DNA of 34,221 nucleotides. Origin: Sphingorhabdus sp. GTDB lineage: Bacteria; Pseudomonadota; Alphaproteobacteria; Sphingomonadales; Sphingomonadaceae. Below, in pieces: positions 26,709-34,221 of the stretch. The notes below the pieces were generated by a model that worked only from the letters and a program-made list of their open reading frames with translations, had not been told where the DNA came from and ran no database searches. The first letter of the stretch is position 1, and each line of letters begins with the position of its first letter. The stretch spans positions 1 through 34,221 of the forward strand of contig JADMKQ010000058.1 in assembly GCA_015478735.1 (NCBI GenBank), in the 5' to 3' direction. The position numbers were made by a program, and so were the translations under genes.

Positions 26709-27937
26709 ATCTTTGTCCCCAAGGCCTCAGCGACGGTGAAAATATCTTTGTCTCCGCGTCCGCACAGGTTGGCGAGGATGATCTGGTCCTTGTCCATTTT
26801 GACAGCTTCACGCGCAACTGCGGCGATAGCGTGGGAGGGTTCTAGCGCCGGAATAATTCCTTCGGTACGGCACAGCAGTTGGAAAGCTTCCAGTGCTTCC
26901 TTATCGGTCGCACTGTCATAGCGCACCCGCCCGGATTCTTTCAGCCAGCTATGTTCCGGACCAATACCGGGATAATCAAGACCGGCGCTGATCGAGTGGG
27001 CTTCGGTAATCTGGCCGTCATCGTCCTGAAGCAAATAGGTTTTGTTGCCATGCAATATACCGGGCCTTCCGCCTGCCAGCGACGCCGCATGTTCTTTGTC
27101 CAGCCCGTGGCCAGCCGCTTCGACGCCAAGCATCTGAACGTCCCTGTCATCAAGAAACGGGTGGAACAGGCCAATAGCATTGGAGCCTCCACCAATTGCC
27201 GCGACCAGCAAATCTGGTAATCGGCCAACACGGCTCAGCAATTGTTCGCGAGCCTCGCGGCCGATCACGCTTTGAAAATCGCGTACAAGCTCGGGGTAGG
27301 GATGTGGGCCAGCAGCCGTGCCGATGATGTAGAAAGTGTCTTCAACATTGGCGACCCAATCGCGCAATGCGTCATTCATCGCATCTTTCAGCGTCGCCGC
27401 GCCGCTTTTTACAGGTACGACTTCTGCGCCGAGCAATTTCATCCGGAACAGATTGGGTTTCTGCCGCTCGACATCGGTTGCGCCCATGTAAATGACACAG
27501 GGCAAGCCAAAGCGCGCGCAAACAGTGGCGGTTGCAACGCCGTGCTGACCCGCGCCGGTTTCCGCGATAATCCGGGTTTTTCCCATACGTCTGGCCAGCA
27601 ATATCTGGCCGATGCAATTGTTGATCTTGTGTGCGCCGGTATGATTGAGCTCGTCACGCTTGAACCAGATTTGCGCGCCTTTGCCTGCAGGTGCATTTTT
27701 GCGAATTTCTTCGGTCAGGCGCTCTGCATAATATAGCGGGCTGGGGCGACCGACATAATGCTCCAGCAAATCATCAAATTCTTCCGCAAAAGCCGGGTCC
27801 GCCTGTGCCGCGCGGTAATGCTTTTCCAGATCAAGGATCAGAGGCATCAGAGTTTCGGCGACATATCGGCCACCAAACTGGCCAAAATGGCCACGTTCAT
27901 CGGGTTGGTTACGGAAGCTATTGGGTTGGTCGGTCAT
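26705..27937 (-). CDS. trpB: Tryptophan synthase beta subunit
   Basis: This PLP enzyme condenses indole with serine to give tryptophan. The length of 410 aa is normal. PLP-binding Lys104 is in [22 protein letters not shown] carries the catalytic Glu, and GGGSNAIG binds the PLP phosphate. It is a TrpB1-type protein, as expected for partnership with the adjacent trpA. A 76-bp gap separates it from trpF upstream, with no clear hairpin or leader peptide there, so attenuation control is not evident. Confidence 0.97.
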   Translation of the reverse strand: MTDQPNSFRNQPDERGHFGQFGGRYVAETLMPLILDLEKHYRAAQADPAFAEEFDDLLEHYVGRPSPLYYAERLTEEIRKNAPAGKGAQIWFKRDELNHTGAHKINNCIGQILLARRMGKTRIIAETGAGQHGVATATVCARFGLPCVIYMGATDVERQKPNLFRMKLLGAEVVPVKSGAATLKDAMNDALRDWVANVEDTFYIIGTAAGPHPYPELVRDFQSVIGREAREQLLSRVGRLPDLLVAAIGGGSNAIGLFHPFLDDRDVQMLGVEAAGHGLDKEHAASLAGGRPGILHGNKTYLLQDDDGQITEAHSISAGLDYPGIGPEHSWLKESGRVRYDSATDKEALEAFQLLCRTEGIIPALEPSHAIAAVAREAVKMDKDQIILANLCGRGDKDIFTVAEALGTKI

Positions 27938-28013
27938 GGTTCAAAATTCCGCTCATTCTGAGCTTGCAAAACATATCATTAAAGGGTGCATTATCAATCG
28001 GTCTGAGACAGGA

Positions 28014-28664
28014 TCAGGATGATTGCTGTTTGTCAAATTCCCGAACCGCTTGGCAAAAGGTAGCGATTCTGTCCACATCTTTGATGCCGGGGGCAGATTC
28101 AACACCGGAAGATACATCGACCAAATGTGCGCCGGTGGCTTGAATGGCCTCGACGACATTTTCTGGATCAAGACCGCCTGCCAGACCCCAAGGGATCTGA
28201 TGATCATACCCCGCCAATAGCGACCAGTCGAAAGAGGTTCCCGTTCCTCCTGGCAATTTCTTTGCCGGTGCATCGAATAGAAGCCGGTCGACCGCTCCAG
28301 CAAAGCGGGCGCTTTTGGCCAAGGTCGGCTTGTCCTTAACACCAAGCGCTTTCCAAACTTCGACATGACCTTGGTCACGCACTATTTTTACCCATTCCGG
28401 CGTTTCGCTACCATGAAACTGGATGACATCAGGGCGCACGGTGTTGATGGCATGGCCTGTGGTTTTCGGGTCCGCATTCACTAGCAATAGCACGGTTTTA
28501 AGAGATTCTGGCGCAGCCTTACAAAGCTCTGCCGCTTGTTCCAAAGAGACATGGCGCGGGCTTTTTTCGAAGTGGACCAGACCGATATAATCGGCACCAG
28601 CACGTGCTGCGGCCTTGATCGATGCACTGTCTGTAAGGCCGCATATTTTAATTTGGGTTTTCAT
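28014..28664 (-). CDS. trpF: Phosphoribosylanthranilate isomerase
   Basis: This enzyme catalyses the third step from anthranilate to tryptophan, an Amadori rearrangement. The 216-aa TIM barrel has Cys8 (KICGL) and Asp131 (LLFDAP) as the general base and acid. The GGLDPENV and SSGVESAPGIKD phosphate-binding motifs are present. It is a stand-alone enzyme not fused to TrpC; trpC, trpD and trpE are not in the window, so the trp genes of this genome are split. Confidence 0.96.
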   Translation of the reverse strand: MKTQIKICGLTDSASIKAAARAGADYIGLVHFEKSPRHVSLEQAAELCKAAPESLKTVLLLVNADPKTTGHAINTVRPDVIQFHGSETPEWVKIVRDQGHVEVWKALGVKDKPTLAKSARFAGAVDRLLFDAPAKKLPGGTGTSFDWSLLAGYDHQIPWGLAGGLDPENVVEAIQATGAHLVDVSSGVESAPGIKDVDRIATFCQAVREFDKQQSS

Positions 28665-28728
28665 GGGTCAGGCCATATCGCCTTTGCCGTGGTTCGTCAC
28701 CCTTAATCCCGCTGCTATGCGATCCGGT

Positions 28729-29403
28729 TTAAAGCGTCGCTTCAATTGCACGGGCGGCGGCGTTCGGGTCTTCCGCTGCGGTAATGGGCCGGCCTATCAC
28801 CAATATGCTGGCACCATGGTCGCGAGCGGCACGCGGGGTGACAGTGCGTTTCTGGTCGCCCGCTTTGCCATCGGAAGGGCGCAGGCCAGGTACGACAAAA
28901 AAGCCGTCCTTCCAGATTTTATGGGCGGCACCAACTTCGTTGCCAGAACAAACTATACCGTCCAGCCCTGCTTCCATAGCCAGTTCAGTCAACCTGCTGA
29001 CTTGATCGTGCGTGCTGCCAGAATATCCGATCCGTTCCATATCGCGCTCGTCCAGAGAGGTTAGCAGTGTAACGCCGACCACTTTGGTATTACTTCCTGC
29101 TGCGGCCTTTGCGCCTTCCATCATTGCCCGTCCGCCCGAAGCATGAACGGTGACGATAGCTGGTTCCAGAACGTTAATCGCCTGCATCGCCTTTGCAACG
29201 GTGTTAGGTATATCGTGCAGTTTCAGATCGAGAAAAATCGGTAAGCCGAGTTTCTGGATCTCATAAACACCATGATGCCCGTTGGCACAGAAAAACTCGA
29301 GACCGAGTTTCAATCCACCAACGTGGCCTTTTACCGACCGGGCGATAGTCAACGCATCGTCAAGATTGGGTGTGTCGAGCGCGACAAAAATCGGGTTGGT
29401 CAT
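28729..29403 (-). CDS. pyrF: Orotidine 5'-phosphate decarboxylase
   Basis: This enzyme catalyses the last step of UMP synthesis. The 224-aa barrel has the catalytic set Asp59, Lys61 and Asp64 in LDLKLHDIPNTV, Lys32 near the start, and the C-terminal phosphate loop VIGRPITAAEDP. The start overlaps the lapA stop by 4 bp (29400-29403). A 64-bp gap separates it from trpF, and the two are probably cotranscribed. Confidence 0.96.
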   Translation of the reverse strand: MTNPIFVALDTPNLDDALTIARSVKGHVGGLKLGLEFFCANGHHGVYEIQKLGLPIFLDLKLHDIPNTVAKAMQAINVLEPAIVTVHASGGRAMMEGAKAAAGSNTKVVGVTLLTSLDERDMERIGYSGSTHDQVSRLTELAMEAGLDGIVCSGNEVGAAHKIWKDGFFVVPGLRPSDGKAGDQKRTVTPRAARDHGASILVIGRPITAAEDPNAAARAIEATL

Positions 29404-29798
29404 TCGCCAGTCGCCTTATCGTCCGTAACAGGTGTGACCGCAGGCGTTGTAGATAATGGTGTTGTTGATACTGGCTCAGGTGCTGGCCGGCCGATTTGTT
29501 CTTTTTCCAGATCAAGCGAAGCTGGAGCCACGTCAGGTTTCGTCTCCGCCTGTGGTGCTGGCTGTGCCGCCGCTTCAAGGCTCTTGATCCGGCGGTTGAG
29601 ACGCCATTTCGTCGTTCTGTGAAGCAGCCACAAGGGAACGAAGCCCAGCAAGAACGCACCAATCACCAGAACCGGCAATTTGGTATCAATGCGGACATCG
29701 CCCCAAATCTGTACCGATGCCAATGTCCAGTTATTGACAGCAAACACGACCAGAATAACGGCCAGTATCACCCAGAAAAGCGTTTTTATGAACTGCAT
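29400..29798 (-). CDS. lapA: LapA-domain membrane protein
   Basis: This 132-aa protein of the lipopolysaccharide assembly protein A family (LapA, DUF1049) has two hydrophobic segments. The first, about residues 7-26, ends in VNNWTLASVQIW, and the second, about 42-60, ends in LHRTTKWRLNRR. A Pro/Ala/Thr-rich cytoplasmic tail of about 60 residues with a short helical stretch follows. In E. coli the family works with LapB in LPS control; no lapB is seen here. AAGGGG lies just before the start. It probably heads the run down to folC. Confidence 0.85.
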   Translation of the reverse strand: MQFIKTLFWVILAVILVVFAVNNWTLASVQIWGDVRIDTKLPVLVIGAFLLGFVPLWLLHRTTKWRLNRRIKSLEAAAQPAPQAETKPDVAPASLDLEKEQIGRPAPEPVSTTPLSTTPAVTPVTDDKATGE

Positions 29799-29901
29799 TC
29801 GCGCCCCTTATTGTCGCTATTTGCAAACGTTACCCGTAATTTCGATCAGTGACTAGAGTAGTTACGGATTTGGATAAAGCAAAGCGCTTTTACCCTTTGT
29901 T

Positions 29902-31203
29902 CTAGCTACCAAACACACGGTCAAAGATCGTGTCGATATGTTTGAAATGATAATCGAGGTTAAAGCGTTCTTCCAGTTCTTCCTCGGATAGCTTTTCCGT
30001 GACTGCTGGATCCGCTTTCAGCAGGTCGAGCAACGCAACCTGACCGTCTGATTCCCAGACTTTCATCGCGTTACGTTGAACAATCCGGTAGCTGTCTTCA
30101 CGGCTGATGCCCGCTTGGGTAAGCGCCAGCAGGACACGTTGAGAGTGCACGAGGCCGCCCATCCGGTCGAGGTTTTTCTGCATCCGTTCAGGATAAATGA
30201 GCAGCTTTTCAATCACTCCCGTCAAACGGGCCAATGCAAAGTCCAGAGTGATGGTGGCATCTGGCCCAATCATGCGTTCTACAGAGCTGTGAGAAATATC
30301 CCGTTCATGCCACAAAGCGACATTTTCCATCGCTGGCAAAGCATAGCTACGCACCATGCGGGCAAGACCTGTCAGGTTTTCTGTCAGGATCGGGTTACGT
30401 TTATGCGGCATCGCGCTGGAGCCTTTTTGGCCGGGAGAAAAATATTCTTCTGCTTCCAAAACTTCCGTGCGCTGTAAGTGGCGGATTTCTACCGACAGTC
30501 TTTCCACAGACGATGCGATAACGGCCAGCGTTGCAAAATATTGAGCGTGACGGTCGCGTGGAATGACCTGTGTTGAAACCGGCTCGATCTCGAGGCCCAT
30601 TTTTTCGGCGACATGTGCTTCTACCTTGGGGTCAATATTGGCGAATGTCCCGACAGCGCCGGAGATTGCACAAGTAGCGATTTCTTTCCGCGCGAGAACG
30701 AGACGTTCGCGGTTACGCTTAAACTCGGCATATGCCTGCGCCAGCTTCATGCCAAAGGTTACCGGTTCACCGTGGATGCCATGGCTGCGACCGATAGTTG
30801 GTGTCAACTTATGTTCAAATGCACGAGTTTTGATAGCGGCGAGCAGCTTGTCGAGGTCGTCCAGCAATATGTCAGTTGCCCGTGACAGTTGCACAGCCAG
30901 ACAAGTGTCGAGAACGTCACTGGATGTCATACCCTGATGCATGAAGCGGGCTTCATCACCGACATTCTCCGCAACATTTGTCAGGAAAGCTATGACATCA
31001 TGCTTCACTTCACGTTCAATCTCGTCAATCCGCGCGACATCAAATTTCCCGCGTTCCCATATTGCCTTGGCAGCATCTTTGGGGACCACACCCAGTTCGG
31101 CGAGAGCATCGGTGGCATGGGCCTCAATCTCGAACCATATCTGGAATTTGGATTCTGGTTCCCAGAGGGCGACCATGTCGGGACGGGAGTAGCGCGGGAT
31201 CAT
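29902..31203 (-). CDS. purB: Adenylosuccinate lyase
   Basis: This enzyme cleaves SAICAR and adenylosuccinate, two steps of purine synthesis. The protein has 433 aa. The superfamily signature GSSAMPHKRNP is at residues 261-271 on the mobile loop, and the catalytic His141 is in GRSHGIHGEP. The frame runs open far upstream to 31593, but ATG 31203 has AAGGAAAG seven bases before it and gives the family N-terminus MIPRYSRPDM. The upstream extension lies antisense to the phosphofructokinase gene and is not real. The gene is divergent from pfkA. Confidence 0.96.
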   Translation of the reverse strand: MIPRYSRPDMVALWEPESKFQIWFEIEAHATDALAELGVVPKDAAKAIWERGKFDVARIDEIEREVKHDVIAFLTNVAENVGDEARFMHQGMTSSDVLDTCLAVQLSRATDILLDDLDKLLAAIKTRAFEHKLTPTIGRSHGIHGEPVTFGMKLAQAYAEFKRNRERLVLARKEIATCAISGAVGTFANIDPKVEAHVAEKMGLEIEPVSTQVIPRDRHAQYFATLAVIASSVERLSVEIRHLQRTEVLEAEEYFSPGQKGSSAMPHKRNPILTENLTGLARMVRSYALPAMENVALWHERDISHSSVERMIGPDATITLDFALARLTGVIEKLLIYPERMQKNLDRMGGLVHSQRVLLALTQAGISREDSYRIVQRNAMKVWESDGQVALLDLLKADPAVTEKLSEEELEERFNLDYHFKHIDTIFDRVFGS

Positions 31204-31336
31204 TATTTCTTTCCTTGAATATGACAAGCTGGTTAGAACGGTTACCAGAACCGCCGAAGATTGCCGCCCCGCTAGCATCATGTTGCAGAGTCGGCAATTC
31301 TGGAAAGTGACTCGTTCGCAAATTAAGGAGTTTGAT

Positions 31337-32437
31337 ATGCGTCTGGCAATATTAACCGGCGGAGGCGATGTGCCGGGCCTGAACCCCTGTATCCGCTCGA
31401 TAACCATGTCAGCGGCGCAGCGTGGATGGGAGGTTATTGGCTTGCGGCGCGGATGGGAAGGGGTGCTGGAAATGGACCCGTCGGATTCTTTGTCGCTGGA
31501 AAGTGGCACGATGGTTCTCGACAAAGACAGCGTGAGGGGAATTGATCGGTTAGGCGGGACTATCTTGCACAGTTCCCGCCGCGATCCGCGCACGACAGAG
31601 AGCGGCGATCAAACGCAAAAGGCACTGGATATACTTGACGCGTTAAAGATTGACGTGCTGATCACTATGGGCGGTGACGGAACTTTGCGTTTCTCGGCGC
31701 ACTTGGCAAGCCTTGGTCGCAAAGTTATCTCTATCCCCAAAACGATGGATAACGATGTCTATGGCACAGATTATTGTATCGGTTTTTCCACCGCAGTTAC
31801 ACGATCTGTTGAAGCGATTAACGCGCTTCGCTCCACAATCGCCAGCCATGAACGGATCGGCGTGATCGAGCTTTTCGGAAGACGGTCTGGGGAAACCGCG
31901 CTGCTTTCCGGTTTTCTGTCGCAATCGGACCGGACAGTCATTGCCGAAGTTCCCGCTGACATGGATATATTATTGCCGCTGTTGCTAGAGGATAAAGCCA
32001 GTAACCCCGAAAGCTATGCGATTTGCCTGGTTTCGGAAGGGGCAACATTGGCTGGGCATTATGCCGACCAAAGCGAAATCAGCAAGTCCAATACGCATCG
32101 TCAGGGTGTCAATATCGGCACGCTATTAGCGCGTGAAATTGAAGCGCGTTCGTCGGAGCGGACCATTGTGCAAGAGCTAGCCTATCTTATGCGGGCAGGG
32201 GAGCCGGACGCACTGGACCGCATGGTCGGCTTCGCCTTTGGCGCGCTTGCTGTGCAACTGATCGAAGAAGGACGCACGTCCAATATGGTGTGCCTGACCG
32301 ATGGTAATTACGGCGTTGTACCTATTGATAAGGTGCTGGAAGGGACAAAAGGCGTGAATGTTTCGGGGCTATACGACGCCAGCCAGTATCGTGCGAACCT
32401 GCTACAAGTAGAAAATATGCCGATGTTTCTTTACTGA
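31337..32437 (+). CDS. pfkA: 6-phosphofructokinase family protein
   Basis: This phosphofructokinase-fold enzyme has 366 aa. It starts MRLAILTGGGDVPGLN, with AAGGAG six bases before ATG 31337; a longer frame to 31280 was rejected. The donor-site loop is GGDGT (residues 112-116), with Gly115 aligned to E. coli Gly104. The catalytic loop is PKTMDND (134-140), with Asp138 as the base and Lys135 where E. coli has Gly124. Gly at the first site suggests ATP as donor, while Lys at the second is typical of pyrophosphate-dependent enzymes and of some ATP-dependent plant and trypanosome forms. The donor is therefore not settled, although ATP is favoured. Confidence 0.88.
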   Translation: MRLAILTGGGDVPGLNPCIRSITMSAAQRGWEVIGLRRGWEGVLEMDPSDSLSLESGTMVLDKDSVRGIDRLGGTILHSSRRDPRTTESGDQTQKALDILDALKIDVLITMGGDGTLRFSAHLASLGRKVISIPKTMDNDVYGTDYCIGFSTAVTRSVEAINALRSTIASHERIGVIELFGRRSGETALLSGFLSQSDRTVIAEVPADMDILLPLLLEDKASNPESYAICLVSEGATLAGHYADQSEISKSNTHRQGVNIGTLLAREIEARSSERTIVQELAYLMRAGEPDALDRMVGFAFGALAVQLIEEGRTSNMVCLTDGNYGVVPIDKVLEGTKGVNVSGLYDASQYRANLLQVENMPMFLY

Positions 32438-32466
32438 GCTTTGGCTTTTCTCGGTAACAAAGGTGG

Positions 32467-33180
32467 CTATATCAAACCTTGCGAACGAAAAGAGGTGTGG
32501 CCGTTTTTGCCGATAATGATGTGATCGTGGACTGCGATACCTAGTTTCTTTCCCGCATCGCAAATATCCTTGGTAATATTGATATCCTGACGGCTAGGTG
32601 TACAATCGCCGCTGGGATGATTATGGACCAGAATTATGGCAGCTGATCCCAATTCTAGCGCACGCTTGATGACTTCACGGGTATAGATTGCCGCCTGATC
32701 TATTGATCCTTCACTGACCAGTTCGTCACGGATCAACAGGTTCTTGCTATTGAGGTGCAGAATTCGGACTCTTTCGTTGACAAGATGGGCCATATCGGCG
32801 CGCAGATAATCGAGCAGTGCCTGCCAACTGGATAGCACCGGTTGTTCGCGCACAGGCTCCGAAACCAAACGTAGGGCCGCGGCCTGAACAATCTTGATCG
32901 CGGCAGCGCTGGTTTCACCCATGCCCGGAACTCTCTTGATCGATTCTCCATCGGCTGTGAGCAAGGCAGACAGGCCTCCAAAGCTTTCAATCAGAGTTTT
33001 TGCCAAAGGTTTTGTATCCCGGCGAGGAATGGCAAGAGCAAGCAGATATTCGATCAACTCATGGTCGAGCAACGCATCGCCGCCGCCATGAAGTAATCTT
33101 TCACGGAGTCGGGCGCGGTGACCCATTCCGTGATGGGCGGCAGAATTAGCTGCGGGCGAACTATTGTCCAAATCGGCCAT
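32467..33180 (-). CDS. radC: RadC-family JAMM/MPN+ domain protein
   Basis: This 237-aa RadC family protein has an N-terminal helix-hairpin-helix region (IKRVPGMGETSAAAIKI, about residues 81-97) and a C-terminal JAB/MPN+ metalloprotease-like domain. The metal ligands are visible as His186 and His188 in HNHPSG and Asp199 (TPSRQD). Despite the name, a role in DNA repair has not held up for most members and the biochemical function is unknown. ATG 33180 was preferred over a TTG six bases upstream. It is divergent from the YdbH-like gene. Confidence 0.92.
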   Translation of the reverse strand: MADLDNSSPAANSAAHHGMGHRARLRERLLHGGGDALLDHELIEYLLALAIPRRDTKPLAKTLIESFGGLSALLTADGESIKRVPGMGETSAAAIKIVQAAALRLVSEPVREQPVLSSWQALLDYLRADMAHLVNERVRILHLNSKNLLIRDELVSEGSIDQAAIYTREVIKRALELGSAAIILVHNHPSGDCTPSRQDINITKDICDAGKKLGIAVHDHIIIGKNGHTSFRSQGLI

Positions 33181-33361
33181 GGCCAAACAATAACCACTTT
33201 ACACAGAAATGGGACGAGAAAGCAGACATTGAAGCGACAATGGCCGAAATTGTCTAAATCCCTGTATCTGTATATATTATGCCGATTAATTGGCAGGAAT
33301 AAACCCAACGCTTCGCACTTGTACATTGCAACTTAAGCCAGACTTATGCAATTCACACAAG

Positions 33362-34221
33362 ATGGAGGACGAACTGGACCCAATATACGAAAGGCGTCGA
33401 TCACGACGACGGATATTCGCTTATCTGGTCTTGCTCCTGTTGTGCATTGGCGTCATCGTTCTCTGGTTCAGCCGTATTACTGTTGCGGATAATTTTATCC
33501 GCTCGGAACTCGCCAAACGAAATGTCTCTGCGAGTTACGAGATTGTCGACATAGGCTTTCGCAAGCAGATTATTCGCAATCTTGTCATCGGTGATCCGCA
33601 AGCCCCTGATTTGACCGCTGATCTAGTGGAAATTGGCAACAGCCTTGGAACAGAAGGTGCAGGTATCGATTGGGTGCGCGCGCGCGGTGTAAAGGCTTAT
33701 GGTCGGTTGAAAGATGGTAAGCTGTCTTTCGGGGCACTCGACAAATTTTCCGATCCTGAGGATGACAGCCCTCTGGCATTACCAGATATTTCACTGGTGG
33801 TCGAAAAGGGGCAGATGCGGATAGACACAGATTATGGTGCTATAGGCCTTGCGCTGAACGGCAGTGGTAATTTGCATGACGGTTTCTCAGGCGAATTGGC
33901 CGCATTGACTCGGGAGATGGCACTAGGCGGTTGCACGACGTCGGGTGCCAGCTATTTTGGCGAGATTGCGATTAACGATCGCAAGCCGCGTCTGAAAGGT
34001 CCGCTGCGATTACCGATTGTCAAATGTCCGGATCTTGATCTGGCCGCGCAGGATATGGGGATTCAGCTTTCGGTGGAACTGGGGCAGGATTTTACCAGTT
34101 GGACCGGCGATGCTGGTATTCGCGGTGGCCCACTTCGTTTCGCTGATTTTGGCGCAAAGACTACCCAGTCCACCATCGGTTTTAAGGGCGACCTAAAAGG
34201 TAGTAGCGGCGATATTAATCT
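33362..34221 (+). CDS. YdbH/AsmA-like intermembrane transport protein (3'-partial)
   Basis: An open frame runs from ATG 33362 to the window edge without a stop (286 codons seen). The N-terminus (MEDELDPIYERRRSRR) is basic and followed by one membrane segment at about residues 18-37. The rest looks periplasmic and beta-rich, with repeated short strands (IVDIGFRKQIIRNLVIGDP, LKDGKLSFGALDKF, SLVVEKGQMRIDTDYG). This matches the start of the YdbH (dicarboxylate-transport-named) AsmA-like family, large proteins that bridge inner and outer membranes for phospholipid transport. The family call is from style and early motifs. No clear ribosome-binding site precedes the ATG, so the start could shift. 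Confidence 0.7.
   Translation, partial: MEDELDPIYERRRSRRRIFAYLVLLLLCIGVIVLWFSRITVADNFIRSELAKRNVSASYEIVDIGFRKQIIRNLVIGDPQAPDLTADLVEIGNSLGTEGAGIDWVRARGVKAYGRLKDGKLSFGALDKFSDPEDDSPLALPDISLVVEKGQMRIDTDYGAIGLALNGSGNLHDGFSGELAALTREMALGGCTTSGASYFGEIAINDRKPRLKGPLRLPIVKCPDLDLAAQDMGIQLSVELGQDFTSWTGDAGIRGGPLRFADFGAKTTQSTIGFKGDLKGSSGDIN

Noticed and set aside
29820-29900. CCGTAA...TTACGG inverted repeat and AAAGCGCTTT palindrome downstream of purB
   Set aside because: Arms are short and loops long; no T-run, so not supported as a terminator.
31204-31593. 130-codon N-terminal extension of purB in the same frame
   Set aside because: It lies antisense to the start of pfkA, and the true ATG 31203 has a strong ribosome-binding site and the family N-terminus.
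1-34221. tRNA, rRNA, CRISPR, insertion sequence, prophage or toxin-antitoxin genes
   Set aside because: None seen in the gaps or the protein set; the intergenic spaces are too short and show no such signatures.

Overview
The window looks like core chromosome of an aerobic alphaproteobacterium, most likely a sphingomonad of the Sphingorhabdus/Parasphingorhabdus/Sphingopyxis kind. This rests on protein character (KorAB, a DmdC-like acyl-CoA dehydrogenase, an AmpG-type MFS protein, a YdbH-family protein) and on the gene order lapA-pyrF-trpF-trpB-trpA-accD-folC, which I associate with sphingomonads. Genes are densely packed. I see no tRNA, rRNA, CRISPR, transposase, integrase or phage gene.

Layout. 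(1) 2-2886: korA (cut by the window start) and korB, the two subunits of 2-oxoglutarate:ferredoxin oxidoreductase, closed by two hairpins. (2) 3002-6658, plus strand: a YdjM-like membrane protein, a cyclopropane-fatty-acid-synthase-like methyltransferase and a lipoprotein serine hydrolase. (3) 6651-8872, minus strand: purF followed by a short-chain dehydrogenase. (4) 9066-12309, plus strand: hisI coupled to a Cys-rich lipoprotein, then a MerR regulator with a clear self-operator and a large acyl-CoA dehydrogenase. (5) 12319-12429: a 111-nt element that can fold as a three-way junction. (6) 12431-15320, minus strand: an MFS exporter, cysK and a dienelactone hydrolase. (7) 15650-23620: an L,D-transpeptidase, the ribosome-modification genes roxA-like, rluE-like, rsmD and rluB-like, the UvrD/PcrA helicase, a 41-codon secreted peptide gene and an AmpG-like transporter. 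(8) 23617-29798, minus strand: lapA-pyrF-trpF-trpB-trpA-accD-folC, covering pyrimidine, tryptophan, fatty-acid and folate synthesis. (9) 29902-34221: purB divergent from a pfkA-type phosphofructokinase, then radC divergent from the start of a YdbH/AsmA-like gene that runs off the window.

Functionally this is mostly housekeeping metabolism (purines, histidine, tryptophan, cysteine, folate, malonyl-CoA) mixed with ribosome maturation, envelope and DNA-repair genes. I did not find an undescribed multi-gene system. The best candidates for something new are the structured intergenic element at 12319-12429, the MerR promoter with an operator filling its spacer and a predicted leaderless start, the 41-aa secreted peptide, the Cys-rich lipoprotein coupled to hisI, and an MFS gene with no ordinary start codon ahead of its conserved N-terminus.

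Several starts were moved inward from the longest reading frame where a ribosome-binding site or family length decided it (SDR, purF, rluE-like, ampG-like, purB, pfkA).
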